Assembly: GCF_003073045.1 (NCBI RefSeq)
Contig: NC_037601.1
Coordinates: 10,217,807-10,281,806, forward strand
Direction of reading: 5' to 3'
From: Pomacea canaliculata
Taxonomy: Eukaryota > Mollusca > Gastropoda > Architaenioglossa > Ampullariidae
DNA: 64,000 nt
Shown: positions 12,590-24,918 of the stretch, one piece after another
Numbering within the stretch: position 1 is the stretch's first letter
Layout: each line of letters begins with the position of its first letter
Notes under the pieces: model-generated
What the model was told of the DNA's origin: nothing
Database searches by the model: none
Seen by the model: the letters and a program-made list of their open reading frames with translations, nothing else
Translations under genes and position numbers: made by a program

Positions 12590-12660
12590 AATTATGATAT
12601 GTTTATTTGTATAGCACTTTTTCCCACCACTTCAGACGGGCTCAAGGCGCTTTACTAAAA
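12590..12660. repeat. interspersed repeat tail (TATAGCACTTTTTCCC type)
   Basis: Reads TTTGTATAGCACTTTTTCCC ... GGGCTCAAGGCGCTTTAC, a widespread 3'-tail sequence of non-LTR elements in animal genomes, next to a GATGATAATAAT microsatellite. Class inferred. Confidence 0.45.
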
Positions 12661-13569
12661 GGAAAAACACACAAACATAATAAGAATGGATGGTAGTCTC
12701 ATAAACAGTTGTAGTATGACTGTATATTTGTGACCTTTGCCAATCACAGTCTATAGCTGATAGGCACAGGCAACAAACTGCACGATGACCATTCTGATGA
12801 AAACATTGATGTTAAGAGTGACCGTCATTTTTTTTTTTTAGCTAGTGGCGGGGAGGTGATGCTGTAAGGCTGACTTGCTGGTGGAGAATCATAGAATTGA
12901 AATTTGGAACAAGCACAAAGTTTTGTGACTGATTTGTCTGACATAACTTTGTCTCTCTTTAGCTCTTGACATTCTTTAATCTATAAACCTTACCAGCTAT
13001 TAGTTTTAAGAAAGACATAAGTACAGCAATCAGGTCAAAGGCCTCAAAAACAAGTTGACATTTTTCACCATAAGTCAGATTAGTCTGGATATACATGTCA
13101 AGGAAGGCAGTCAAAGTTTGAAGTCGACACTGCCGATACCTCACATCTAAGTAATGATAAGATGGCCCTGATGTGACAGTAGAAATAAAATTGCTCAGGA
13201 AAAGATTAAAAGTGGCGCAGATACAGAAATGCATCCAGAAACATAGCAAATATCATAACAGATGAACTAATAAACATTATACACACAACTTCATGCAGAT
13301 CAAGGGACAAATATGTAAAAGTGAGGGACAGGAGTCACCCTCGAGCCAGTTAAACGAAGGGCCACCAAAGGCGTAAGTATCGCACTTCCCCATCCTCTCC
13401 ACATCATAGCAACAATTTCTTGACACGTACAGAAAGATTATGTATTAGTTTGTACTAGCACGTACACGGACAGACTGACTGACCAGCAAGGACAGAGGAA
13501 AACAATATGATGGCGAGTGAAGGGGCAAGCAGTCCGTCATGTTTGCCTTGTTACAGGCAGTTCGTACGA

Positions 13570-13680
13570 TCAAGAGGTGAGGAGCGGGCCAGGTCAGTGT
13601 GGGTCGAGTCTCTCGACAAGAAGACGGTGAGAAGGAAAAGGAAGGTCATGAGCAGCTGATCTACTCCGAATGCTTGGGCG
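13570..13680 (-). pseudogene. relic of a second aquaporin exon
   Basis: Minus-strand translation gives NSAQAFGVDQLLMTFL followed by FLLTVFLSRDSTHTDLARSS. It aligns with [16 protein letters not shown]...[13 protein letters not shown] of the intact aquaporin (residues 132-166). The similarity stops abruptly on both sides; the flanks lack the remaining helices and a stop follows shortly after. It lies about 2.6 kb upstream of the intact gene on the same strand, consistent with a decayed partial tandem duplication. Confidence 0.8.
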
Positions 13681-14384
13681 GAATTAAGAAAATGAAAGTG
13701 GCATTCCATCACTAACCGGCTAATCACCCAGCCATCCTACCCTCTCTAACCCGAGCCCTGGTAGCGGGAAATGCAAGTTGCTCAGGTTGCCGCCATCACA
13801 TCACATTTCTGCAGAGCTTCACGGGTTCCAGAAAAAACCCTGGTGTTGTGCGTGTGTGCTCAGATAACCCCAGATGCTACATCGTATTTTTGAGGCAGGG
13901 TGAGCCCTTCCCACCCCAAGCTACGAGTTTCCGGTGATAAAGGAACACAGCCCCAAGAGTGAAGGGTGGGGGAAGGGGGTTGAGGTAAGGAAAAGAAGAG
14001 ATGAAATAAGTCAAGATCTGGGTCAGGGTTAGGGTTAAGTCTCCTCCAGTCTGCGAGTGGCAGAGGGCTGATAGAGACTGAACTTCCAAATTTGGAGGCT
14101 GTCGTTGACACAAGAGTGGGAAGAATACACCGGGGGCCTTTATTCCATACTTTGAGCTACGGGTAAGGCTTAGGGTTAATTCTTTGACAAGCTGTTAATA
14201 TCTCTTACTGCCCGTCAATACTCTTTCAGACTTATAGCTATACCACATCGAGAGAGAAACTTTACATTCAAGTGATGAGCGTATATAGATTGTATATAAT
14301 CTCAGGCGAGGTCGAGAGGCCCCAGCAATATTGTCAAGTCTCTGTGATATTGCCAAGTCACCACCTGTAGGACATATTGCTGTA

Positions 14385-14830
14385 TGACATATTATTAGTG
14401 ATATATAATAAGTGTTTGCTTGCCATGTGGAGTTAAGATTATCAGGCTACCATATAAAGATTACGAGTGATGTATAACAAGGATCTATTTGGTTATCCTG
14501 TCGAGTAAAGATTGCCAGTGGTATAAAAGCATCAATTTGGTTACCATGTCGAGTAGTTACCACTGATGTTTAAAGTATTTATTTGTTTACCATGTCGACT
14601 AAAGATTATCAGTGATGTATAAAAGTATTTATTTAGCTAGTGAAGTAAAGATGACCAGGAATGTACGTGTGAAAGCATCTATACTTAGTTACCATATCCT
14701 GTAAAGATTATCGGTAATATATAAAGGTATGTTTGGTGACCATGCATGTTGAGTAGATTACTATATATATAGAAGTGTGTCTACTTGGTTTCTATATCGT
14801 ATAAAGATAACCAGCCTCTCATCTGCACAC
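14385..14830. repeat. degenerate tandem repeat, unit about 50 bp
   Basis: About seven diverged units containing ATGTATAAAAGTATTTATTTGG, then TTACCATGTCGAGTAAAGAT. No coding content. Confidence 0.75.
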
Positions 14831-15184
14831 TTCGTACCTCTGCCTCTAATCATCTTTTGCTAACCCCGATCTCTATTACAGTTTGATGACCTGAGCCCGG
14901 TTACATTTTGTGGTTTCAATTTTTCCACTTAACCTATAGTTTCTATTTTCCTCCCAGTCTGACGTGTATAGCAAAAGCCCAGGATTTATTTTTCAGCCAG
15001 TCTAATATATATATCTGTCAAAAGTGTAGTTTTATATTCTTACCTAGTCTAATCGATCTGTGCCTGTGAATTATGTTTTCCACTCAGTCTACTTTTTATT
15101 TTACATTTGTGATATTTCCTTTTTTGCTTAGTATCGCTTCTGTTTCCCCACCCTAAATTGTATTTTTTCCTAAATCGCATAGAC

Positions 15185-15698
15185 CAGGGATGCACAACCT
15201 ACGGCCCGCGGGCCATATCCGGCCCGCGACGCGGTCCCATCCGGCCCGCGAAACTTCTGCCCACAGTGCAGAAAATCCGCATGTTAGTAATAATAAAAAA
15301 AAAAAACGAAAAAAAACGAAAAAAGGGAAGAAGAAGTATTTATCCCCACGTAGGGGCGTCTCTCAATCTCTTTTTCGATGGACGAACATTTCGATTCAGT
15401 GCTCCGACTTGGTGTCTCTACGATGAGGCCGGACATTCAGAAGTTGGTTTCTGGAAAACAACTTCAAATATCTCACTATTTACTACATAACTAATGGTAA
15501 GTACAACATGTTCCTAATAAAAAATGGTATCTGCTCAATTTTTTTTTCTTTTTTGTATTTTTGCGGTGAAGTGGCCCGCGACACGGCTGTCCGAAATGGA
15601 TATGGCCCGCGACACGGCTGTCCGAAATGGATATGGCCCGCGACACGGCTGTCCGAAATGGATATGGCCCGCAGGCCGAAAAAGGTTGGGCATCACTG
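15185..15698 (+). mobile_element. hAT-like MITE with 8-bp target duplication
   Basis: Left end CAGGGATGCACAACCT, right end AGGTTGGGCATCACTG (imperfect terminal inverted repeat). A perfect 8-bp target-site duplication GCATAGAC is at 15177-15184 and 15699-15706, diagnostic of hAT insertion. GGCCCGCG motifs lie inside both ends. No transposase is encoded in the 514 bp, so it is non-autonomous. An internal 31-bp tandem repeat is at 15573-15665. Confidence 0.88.
15573..15677. repeat. 31-bp tandem repeat inside the hAT element, 3 copies plus
   Basis: Identical units start at 15573, 15604 and 15635, each reading GGCCCGCGACACGGCTGTCC..., with a partial fourth at 15666. Subterminal repeats of this sort are common in hAT elements and may be transposase-binding sites (inference). 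Confidence 0.9.
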
Positions 15699-15709
15699 GC
15701 ATAGACTAT

Positions 15710-16640
15710 ACAACGTGGTCAAGCGTAGACTATAAAAGATAATCCCCATAGACTATACAAGATAATCTATAAACCCCATAGACTATAGAACCATAGACTA
15801 AGATTATCTCAAAGCCGACAGCGGCTGCATCATAATGGTTGACTACTGGCTCACTTCATTACGGGAGATAACTGCAGAAGAATCATTTACGGAGATAAAA
15901 GGGTTTACATCCCTTTACTGCTCTTGCTCGGGATTTTGCTTTATTCTTCTCTGTGACTTTCTCTCAAGAAAAAGAAATGTGATTAATAATAACATATACC
16001 ATTAACTAAATATAGCCCTTTTATTTTACAAGATATAGAAAGGTTATCATCTTAAACGTTCTAAACTGACGCGTTTTGTTATGGAGAGCTCTGTGGGTGT
16101 ATGTTTTAATTCCTCTTCGCACATTTTAGGATCTTCAATTTATCACAGGGCAGGCGGTGGGCGAATTTTTTTCCCACCAATAGGGTCGGATGAATGTCCC
16201 AATAGATTATAGATACGAGAAACTTTTTATGTATACGTTACTATAAGTGCGAGATTCATTGACCTCTTAGCTCGTCATCTGTGATAGCTTTGGGCTTTGG
16301 GTTAGATATATAGAGCTTTATTATAGGCTTTTATTTTGGTTAGAATAACTGAGCAGACAAAACGATCGAGGTTTAAGATGTCTGGCCCCACCAGAGATCA
16401 GGTTATATATATATTGTCTCTGCGCGCCACCAGAGAGGTTCTCCTGTCCTTGATCAGGGAAAGTAGGTCAGCTGCACTGAACTAAGCTAGAGATATGTAT
16501 GATAAGTATATCTCTGACTGAGCTCGCTGACTCTAGTCATGCAAAAACGAGCTCTTATCTAAAGTGGAATAGGCGATATAAAATGGATGATCCGATAGGT
16601 AGCGTTACTGTTATATAAGTAAACAATAACCACCTAAACA
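15710..16640. other. intergenic, no gene seen
   Basis: AT-rich. Short CATAGACTATA(G/C)AA repeats at 15700-15800, otherwise unremarkable. Ends at the tRNA gene. Confidence 0.5.
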
Positions 16641-16643
16641 GTT

Positions 16644-16757
16644 GTCAGGATGGCCGAGTGGTCTAAGGCGCCAGACTCAAGGTTCGACCTTTCACCCCGA
16701 GGTGACGAGTGTTCTGGTCCACGAATGTGGGCGTGGGTTCAAATCCCACTTCTGACA
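16644..16757 (+). tRNA. trnL-CAA: tRNA-Leu (anticodon CAA) with a 30-nt intron
   Basis: The acceptor stem GTCAGGA pairs with TTCTGAC (16750-16756) with discriminator A. The A-box region is TGGCCGAGTGGTC. The anticodon stem CCAGA/TCTGG encloses loop CT-CAA-G-T with CAA at 16678-16680. The variable arm is CCAC/GTGG. The T arm is GTGGG-TTCAAAT-CCCAC (B box). The intron occupies 16682-16711, one base 3' of the anticodon, the canonical position for nuclear tRNA introns, and can itself fold (CACC/GGTG). A T run follows at 16762-16767 and is a plausible pol III terminator. All helices pair, so it looks functional. Confidence 0.96.
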
Positions 16758-17699
16758 ATATGTTTTTCACCTTTTTTTCGAAACTTACATGGACGAAGCT
16801 TTTTTTAGGCCATTCTTGTAAGTGGTGTAAGCTACTCTCCTTTTGTACAAAGCGATTTCAATGTACATGACTATCTGCTGGTAATGATGGATGAAAAGCA
16901 ACATTTTTAGTTGTACAGATGACTGTCATTCGGTGAAACGCTGCTTTTATGTTATTTTATGCTATTTGTTAAAATGTCATTTTAATACTAACTTTGAGTA
17001 GGAGTTAACATTTCACGACTGACGTTAAGTCTGCCTGTGTGTAACCTAACGTTTCAGCATCAGCTTTATAGTTCGGCAGATGCACTCTTTCGTAAAGAAG
17101 GGATCGAGGTGTTTCTGAGGCTGTCAGACATGGGACTATGAAGAAGCAGTCATACATGAGGTTACATAAGAACATATATATGGTTAACAATATACACAGG
17201 GTTAAGAGGAAGCAAAAGTACATGAGATTAAACAGGGGCAGCTATATTTACGGTTAACAAGGAGCAGTCATACTTGAGGTTAACTAGGAGAACCTTCATG
17301 TATGTGTGATGTTTCAATCAACACGAAAATCAGTATAAAAGTTTTTTTAAATGGCTAACAATTAAGCCCAATTAATATTGGTGCAGGTTCAATACTCACC
17401 GCTAAAGGAATTAGGCTTTTTTTTTTAAACGATGTTATTCTTGCAAGTCTTTCGTCGATCAGCTGTTTATAAGTCACGTTCTTGACTGCTTATAAGAGAT
17501 GTTACAGGCTGTTTATAACTCATGTTACAGGTTGTTTATGAATGAAGGTTCTGACTGTTTATAAGGAATTTATCTGTCTTTTGTCACGAGATTTTTGTGA
17601 AAGGAAAATAATCACGTTTATATTGTTCTTGGCTGCTTTTGTCACGTAGGAATGTCAAAGACAAGTCTACCACTGGTGTCTTGGATCCTCTTGACGTTT

Positions 17700-17745
17700 T
17701 TATATCAAATCAAACTTTATTGTCTGTCTGAGGAAGTCCAAGACA
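17700..17745 (-). repeat. probable non-LTR retrotransposon 3' tail
   Basis: The minus strand reads GACAATAAAGTTTGATTTGA, an AATAAAGTT tail followed by short repeats. It resembles the tail at 35128-35175. Confidence 0.35.
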
Positions 17746-19089
17746 GAAATTTTTCTTTTGCTCACAAACCAACCACATATATAAACATTATATGATAATA
17801 TATATATATATGTGACCCTCCACGACGAAATGAGTCTCAAGTCGCGGAGCAGTTTTGTGCTAGAGGCCCAGAAAGCTGATATAGGGGTCAGTTTTGTGCA
17901 GTTTGACTTTTCTTTAAAAATGGATTCCTTGGTTATTAAACTATCCGGAAAATACACTGCTATGTGAGAATAAAAGTTAGAAATGGACTTAAAAAATGTT
18001 TTAATCGAGGTACCCTACTGCTATTCGTACCGATTTCAGACGAAATTCAAACGCTGTTTCGATACTGTTTCCCAGTCATAACCACATCGTGTTATACATT
18101 GCCAGAAAGCCCGAAGTCTATAATGTTCATCTTCTTTAAATAACGATTCAAATACTAACAGATCAAAAGATTTCTCTGAAAACGTTTAGGAGTAAACAAA
18201 CCTGGTCGGCCATCTCGACGCTAATCTTTGAACCTGCTTTTCTCAAAATGGCCGCCACCGTTGTTTCACACTTCAAACGATTATAACTCAATGTTAAGAG
18301 TAGAAGAACAACTTTTGTATCAAAAGAAAGTTCAAAACCTCTACTTTTTAAAAATCTGCAATTTGAAAAATCTTACATTTCTGACTTGTAGAAATTGCTG
18401 CTTTAGCTTCCCTGCCTGCACTGCCCAATTCACCACAATGTCAGCAGTAAAAAAGAAGAGACCATTATAAAATGTTTAATTTTCTTTGCAATTATTTTCA
18501 CTCGAAATTATTTCCCCAACCTGCATGAGAAAAAGGAAAGAAAAAAGACGCCCCTTTTGTAAGCGACAAAATAGGTCCTTAAGCCAGGGAAGTGGGATGG
18601 AAGTACATAATTATCGTGTGATTATTTTTCAAGGAATGTCGGAATGACAGTTAAGTCAACAGTGGTTCATGTAGTATTGCCGAGCATTTCCTTAACATCA
18701 ATGTCAACATGAAGGGCCCCGCCCAACATTCACTCCCTCGCGCACACACACACACTCATATGTATATACACATGCAATCACACACACACGCACTACCCGA
18801 CCGTTCACTGGCACACCGACTGACACATGCGTTAAATTGTCTGGGGTCCCTCGGAGCTCACGCCCGGCAATTTGTATCTAAATATGGAAGCAAAGTGCAT
18901 TTTCTTTTATCGGCATTTTGAATTGAACAGTTTTATAGCATTTAATGAAATACCAAGTAGTTGAGACAGAAGAATATTGGACAAACAATGAAGTATATCA
19001 GCAGAAGCAGCTCATTAAATCCTGTCACAGCGCATATAAAGTCTATGGATGGACTCCACTGAGAGGTAACTGCAGGAGGTAGACTAACA

Positions 19090-19560
19090 CATCATTAGTA
19101 CATTGCACTTTGTAGACACCGCTTTACAAACTAGTTGTACACACTACAGTACACGTCATCTTTACACACCGTAGCACATATCATTTGTACACACCACAGC
19201 ACACATCATTTAAACTCTCCACTGTACTGGTACACATGGTCAACAGCAATAGTAAATATCTTTACTAATCACAACATTCTACACATACTCATAATCAGTT
19301 CCAATTACGTACACATCACACTCTCATAGTCTGTACTAATTATGTACATACCACACATAGTCATAATCTGTACTAATTAATACATACTACACGTACTCAA
19401 ATCACATAATACCACACGTACATACCGCCCACACTTTAGGAATCATGTAATACCACACGTACATAATACACACTCTCACTATCTCATACTTAGCACACGA
19501 ACACAGCGCGCGACCACAGACACACACGCTCATTGTGTGTACTAATCACGTACACACCAC
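19090..19560. repeat. CA-rich degenerate repeats
   Basis: Loose repeats of TACACACCACAGCACACATC and AATACCACACGTACATA. No fixed period. Confidence 0.5.
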
Positions 19561-20643
19561 AGGCTGACATCGCTGTACATGTTACCTGTGTCATCAGGTG
19601 TACAAGGGTTAACATGTCTGACCACTGCAGGCGGACAGACTGGACTTCAAAACTAAAAAGACTGAGGTAAGGCGTTTGTTCGCGAGGCCCAAACAGGTGT
19701 CCGTCTTTTCTGACATTTGTGACAAATCCTGTGTATCATGCCCGTCGGTCTGTAGGTACCCTGGCTTGTCTGATGCCTATTATGTCTGAGTAGCTGTAGA
19801 TTGTTGTCGCCATATCTTTGAAGAAATATCATCACAAGATAGACACGGGAATTCACTAACATCGTCAGATTTACTTTTTCTTCTACTATTTGCAGCTGAC
19901 TTTAATATCACCAACTGTTGTTGGGCGAAAGAAACAGATTAGAACCCCACATCAAGCACCCTATTTCTTTAAATTAAAACAAAAATTATCTTTGGAAAAG
20001 GTGGTCTCTTAGGAAAGAGTGGGTTTCAACAATAAGTTTGTGTGGGGGTGCGTGGGTGTGTCTGGATGTTCCAGTGGGTGGGGAGGGAGAAGGCCTTCCT
20101 AAAGAAGTTTCGAGAAAGAGTCAGTGATGTTCTTTGCCAGGAATAGTAAAGAAGTTTGGAACAGATCCCACTCTGATGTTTAAAGCAGTCCTAAAGTTTT
20201 TCTACTAAAAAATGTCTGTAAATAATATAAGCAAAAATAAAATAAGAAAGATCTCTGCTAGTTTTCACTGATAGTTACCAGGTTTTCACTAGTAGCTCTC
20301 CATTGTCAGGGTAGTCTAGATGCTTTGGGGAATGAAAAACATGGATTTCCATTTTCACGTACATAAGCTATATTTTATGTTAAAGATGTGTTTAGACCCT
20401 TGTACTGTATATTAGGTGCTTTTCACCCTTCCGTAGATAGTCATTAGTGTCACGGGACACTACTCTGACAAAGGTAGTGGTTACGACGGATTATTTTTCT
20501 ATATTTTTCTATAGATGTGTTATGCTAGTGTTTATCCCTGACAGAATTTTTTTGTTGTTGCAGAAAGACAACTTACTTTCAAATTGTCCTGCTATTCGTT
20601 TAAGAATGTTACTATGGCAACTGACAAATTCTAACTTTTCAGA

Positions 20644-21906
20644 ATGTTGAACATGACCTTAGTAAGTAGTCCTCCGTTCAGCTCTGCATCCATAGTAACT
20701 GGCAAGACAGAGGCAGTCTGGACACCAGGTGAGACTGACAGAGGGACGTCACTCGTGCCAGAAGGCTGTGTGGTGCTGCGCTTTACAGATTATGTCCCCT
20801 GGAGTAATCCCCAGATGCTTATTTCCCAGGAAGTGGAGGAGCTGTTCCAGACGGTGGTCTTCTCGGCACTACTGCCTCTGTCGTTTCTGATCAGCGTCCC
20901 GACCAACATCATCAACATGATCGTCTTCTACAAACACGGCCTCAAGGAGCGAATCAACGTGTGTGTGTTTTACCTGTCTCTCGTGGACATGCTCTATGTT
21001 CTTCTGGCCTTTCTTTTTCAAGGCGACACCATGTACCTGAAGATCAAAAACATGTCCCGGTACAGCCTCATCAGAGGGTTTTTCATTGTCAACAAGATGG
21101 CTGGCGTTCTGGGCGTGTTCTGGGTGTCTACATTCGTCTCCATGGTAATCGCGTGCGAGCGCTGCTTTTGCGTCATGAGTCCCTTAAAAGCCCAGAGGGC
21201 GCTGCAGACCAAGACGACAGTGGTGGTGCTGATGCTGGTGTCCCTGGCCATCATCGCGGCCTACTTCGTGGTGGGAGCTCGCTGGACTGTCACGTGCGTT
21301 TTAGATACATCGTCCAATGTCACGTCCTTGACCTCCTACCCCAGCAGCTTTTACCTGAGCCATCGGAAGGCCATCGACACGCTGGACGGCGTCGTGTACG
21401 GCCTCGTCCTGCCCAACGTGTGCGTGGGAGTGGTGGCGCTTTGCACAACCATCACCATCGTGAAGCTGCGAATCATGGCGACCTGGAGACACCAGTCGTC
21501 GTCTGCTGACACAGTCTCCACCCGTGACGTGGCACTCACCCGGATGTTGATCGGCACCTCCCTCGTCTTTATGGCGTGCAGCCTTCCGGGCATCGCATTT
21601 CGCACCGCCATGTTGTTCGTGCCCGACCTGAGTGTCGACGGTCATTACCGCAATGTCTTCTACCTGTTGTTTTTTATGCACCAGGAGGCCTCCTACCTCT
21701 GCTGCACTTTCAACTTCTTTGTTTACTATAAATACGGCACCAAATTTAGAGACACGGTACGTGACATGTTTGGTAATTGTAATCATAGATGTGCATTCTC
21801 TTTTAAGAAACATTCCCCAATAATACCAAAGCATCGTGACATAATGTCTAAGCAGTCTGATATTAGCGAGCAGCATGGGGCCATGAGGCACACATCAGGG
21901 GCTTAG
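20644..21906 (+). CDS. rhodopsin-type (class A) GPCR, molluscan chemosensory-receptor-like
   Basis: Intronless 420-aa receptor predicted in the plasma membrane. Extracellular N-terminus of about 68 residues with an N-glycosylation site (NMT, 3-5). Seven hydrophobic helices at about 70-95, 104-126, 147-171, 191-213, 249-273, 299-322 and 338-362. Class A landmarks: LSLVD in helix 2 (D115), ERC in place of DRY (172-174), P257 in helix 5, CSLPG in helix 6 and NFFVY in place of NPxxY (357-361). Extracellular loop 2 has C218 and an NVT site. The chosen ATG has A at -3. A pyrimidine-rich stretch with CAG lies just before it, so an intron in the 5' UTR is possible. It resembles lophotrochozoan orphan/chemosensory receptors from memory; the ligand is unknown. 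Confidence 0.9.
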   Translation: MLNMTLVSSPPFSSASIVTGKTEAVWTPGETDRGTSLVPEGCVVLRFTDYVPWSNPQMLISQEVEELFQTVVFSALLPLSFLISVPTNIINMIVFYKHGLKERINVCVFYLSLVDMLYVLLAFLFQGDTMYLKIKNMSRYSLIRGFFIVNKMAGVLGVFWVSTFVSMVIACERCFCVMSPLKAQRALQTKTTVVVLMLVSLAIIAAYFVVGARWTVTCVLDTSSNVTSLTSYPSSFYLSHRKAIDTLDGVVYGLVLPNVCVGVVALCTTITIVKLRIMATWRHQSSSADTVSTRDVALTRMLIGTSLVFMACSLPGIAFRTAMLFVPDLSVDGHYRNVFYLLFFMHQEASYLCCTFNFFVYYKYGTKFRDTVRDMFGNCNHRCAFSFKKHSPIIPKHRDIMSKQSDISEQHGAMRHTSGA

Positions 21907-21973
21907 TCGACATCATGTGATTTCGGGTCTGGGGAAATATTGAGCACACAACTGCCAAACACAAAGTGATGCG

Positions 21974-21983
21974 AATAAATAAA
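21974..21983 (+). terminator. polyadenylation signal of the GPCR gene
   Basis: Overlapping AATAAATAAA about 70 bp after the TAG stop, giving a short 3' UTR. Confidence 0.6.
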
Positions 21984-21989
21984 AAGAAA

Positions 21990-24715
21990 TGAATTGACAG
22001 ACGTTTACAAGCAAACGAATGAATTCACATTCTGAATTAACATGAGAAACTTACAGATATTTACAAACAAAAGCGAAAAGACTAACGAACAAGGTTTGAC
22101 ATCAGAATACAGCTACCTCCCCTTTCGAGCAGAGCAACAACTTTCCCATAGTTATGGATTTTAGTTGCAGCTGCAAAAATATTTTGACGAGCCGAGTATA
22201 ATATAGTTATCGTTGGAACACGTAATAAAAGAGCTCTCTCTCTATATATATATCTAAAGCAGATATATGAAACGTAGCTTATGCTGGACAAGTAAACACG
22301 GTATACTGTCCCGAGTTTAAAGAGGTATAACTCAATCATGTATATAAAAAATATAATTAACCACGTAGTAGCAAAAAACTATATTAGATTTATGTCAACA
22401 GAAGAAGATATATGACTAATATTGACTGACATGCAATATTCATGTTCCCTATCGGATCTGGTCTCCATGGCTTTTCTCCTTGAGGATTCTGAAAATGTTG
22501 GTCGATGTGCGCATGTGCCAGAGCCTGGAGCTGCACAATAAAGTTATCTCCGGGACTCCCTTCAGTAAGTGCAGCTAGTGTTTCCCCATTTAACAGATTT
22601 AACACAAGTTCCACGAAAGTAATGTAAGTTTATAAATTCTATAAGTTATATAAATTATGTATACCTCTAAAACCGATTGACTCCAGGCACCTTAAGGTTA
22701 GTGACTCGGTTACTTGTCTTAGTTACCTATGGCTGTCAGCACAATTTGAGCTGTAGGTGTTCTTAGCTAGAGATGTTTGTACAGTCCAAGTGTAAGTTAC
22801 TTTGTTACTTAGAGCTGTGTATGCAGTCTATGTCTCCTTCACTACAGACGTTTGTACAGTTTTTTTCCCAGAAACATTTAAATTTGTTTTCTCTCTTACA
22901 AGTTCGAGAAAACTCGTACTTATTTTTCTTCAAAGGACATATGTTCTCCACTATTTTAATACAATGTTTGTACTTAACAACTTTCAGAGCAAGCGAGATG
23001 ATTGTAATATCTCCTGATGCAGTCTGTAGTCCAGATACCAGCTTTGAACTTGAAAATGTAGAACCGCCCAGATTCTATGCAGCACTAGCATCTTTCCAGT
23101 CATCCTTACCTCAGTGACAATCTTCTTTCTCTCTCGCATGTGAAGACTGTTGGCTTGCGACTAACAGTCTGAGGATCTTTTTTCACTTTTGCTTATTTAA
23201 ATGTCGACCTCAGTGAATTTTTTGTTGTCTAATAATCGAAATGCGTTTAGTGGAAAACAATATTTCCCAAAATTATAAATAGCACACTTTGGTTCTTCCA
23301 AAGCAGTCTACAAGCCACAAATTACAAATTTGCAACATTGGTGTGTTTCTAAGGCTACTACCAACTGAAGTTATGTGCCAATAGGTTAATTAGGCGCCTC
23401 TGTGAACGTTCGTGACCTCACGACTTCTGTAGACTGTGTCTATTGAATCCTGGCGACTGATGTTTCGAGGAGAGGCTACTTCCTCAGAGTTTGGACGATA
23501 GTCTTAATTGATTTAATTAATGTCACATTCTTTGTTGCCCTTAATGTCTGTGGTACGACTTCCCCTTGTGTCGGGGATAGAGTTCAAGGCAGCGAGATTC
23601 CTGGGTCATGGGGTTAGAACTCGTGCACCACGGACAGCACCTCTGGACGTGGCATCTGACATGTCACGTATCTTCGGGGTTGGACCGGGTCGTCATTATA
23701 AAGCCTGCTTGTAGACATGACCGATGTCACTAGGTAGTCAAAAGGTTAAAGGTATCTGCTTTGTGGTGATTTTCATGTCCGAGTCATTTCTCCAGCTTCC
23801 TGTCAAAAAGGAACATTTTCATAATTTTAATATCGATTGGAGTGAGAAAGAACAATAATCCGATAACAGATGAAAAAAGCACCAATCATAATGTAAGGTG
23901 GATTCCAGCATAGAAAGTATTAGCATATCAATGCACAGGGTTAGTATCGAGTATCATATGGCTAGTGCCAGTATTGATACTAACCCTCAAAACGATTATA
24001 TAGGAAACAGAAAAATAGAGATGCTTATGATAAGAGCGAAGACAGTGACCTATTGGTCTGTTTCATCTGAAATCATTGTACACTTGAAAAAAATTATTTT
24101 AATTATTACCGAAAATTTGTCCGAACTTACCGACTCTTACATACCAAAAACCCACAGACATGCACACAGAGAAATATGCACAATATTTGAAGAAAGTGAG
24201 TGCAGCCCTGTAGCTGAGGCCTTTTGTAGACATATTTGTGTTTGAGAGGAGTTGACAGGATAAAGACTGTCACTGTGATGTCAACCAGCACCAGCAGGAA
24301 ATATCAGGCATTGAAGCTCCGCGAAAAATCCGTTAGTGTGTGTGTTAGACTAATCCTCGTTTCTCATGTACGCTAGTATTTATCAATGTACACTAATATA
24401 CACTAATATTTCTCCCGAATGAACAGGTACATTAATGTTTTGTACAAAATATTAATACATGTGTATAATTCTATTTGTAAAGAATGAACACGTAGACCGA
24501 CAACTACGAAGTGTACCTGCACACATACAGCTACTACCGATATAATACGCTACCAAACAGACATGCTGGGCCCTACATGCTCGACTATCACCAGGAAAAT
24601 ATATATGTTAGCGCCCATTTGGGAGCCCTTATTGTAAGTGCAAAATCGACTTACAATGGAACGACATTGGCGTAAGGTTGGATTCATTGTAAGTATAAAT
24701 TGACCATGTATTCGG
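21990..24715. other. intergenic, no gene seen
   Basis: AT-rich, with a TATATA microsatellite near 22230-22250. The short open frames at 22773-23117 and 23520-23714 have no recognisable domain and no splice support. Confidence 0.45.
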
Positions 24716-24724
24716 CCAACAGAA

Positions 24725-24918
24725 TTATAAACTGGCGCCAAGTATTAAACTAACCTGCATTGCGCTCATCTGCTCCGTCTTTATTTAGTTCAACAGCAAT
24801 GGTGTTTTGGGAAAAAATTCCCTTATGGGATCGCAAATAAAGTTTTAGAGACATGAAAGCTTTAACAATAATTTGTTCTCAAGAAATTGCAAGACACGAC
24901 TAATCTTGACTTTATATC
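24725..24918 (+). repeat. dispersed direct repeat, copy 1
   Basis: About 190 bp, highly similar to 26121-26314. Shared strings include GCTCATCTGCTCCGT, CAACAGCAATGGT and GCTTTAACAATAATTTGTT. Class unknown. Confidence 0.85.

Larger units (their letters stand above)
11130..13560. other. intergenic, no gene seen
   Basis: Upstream of the aquaporin promoter. It contains a CA run at 11402-11430, a dispersed repeat at 12016-12059 and a common invertebrate repeat tail at 12590-12660. The open frames here are short and low-complexity. Confidence 0.5.
16770..20440. other. long intergenic stretch, no gene seen
   Basis: AT-rich and repeat-poor. Notable pieces: GTTTATAA-type short repeats at 17460-17580, a probable LINE tail at 17700-17745, an unexplained block at 17810-18480 and CA-rich degenerate repeats at 19090-19560. 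No splice-compatible exons seen. Confidence 0.45.

Noticed and set aside
14020-14038. GGGTTAGGGTTA telomere-like sequence
   Set aside because: Only about two units; chance-level in this composition.
17810-18480. Block with CACGACGAAATGAGTCTCAA and AAAATGGCCGCCACCG, possible transposon edge
   Set aside because: Looks repetitive but I found no inverted or direct ends and no coding motif, so I do not call an element.
21301-21891. 196-aa minus-strand open frame
   Set aside because: Antisense shadow of the GPCR gene.
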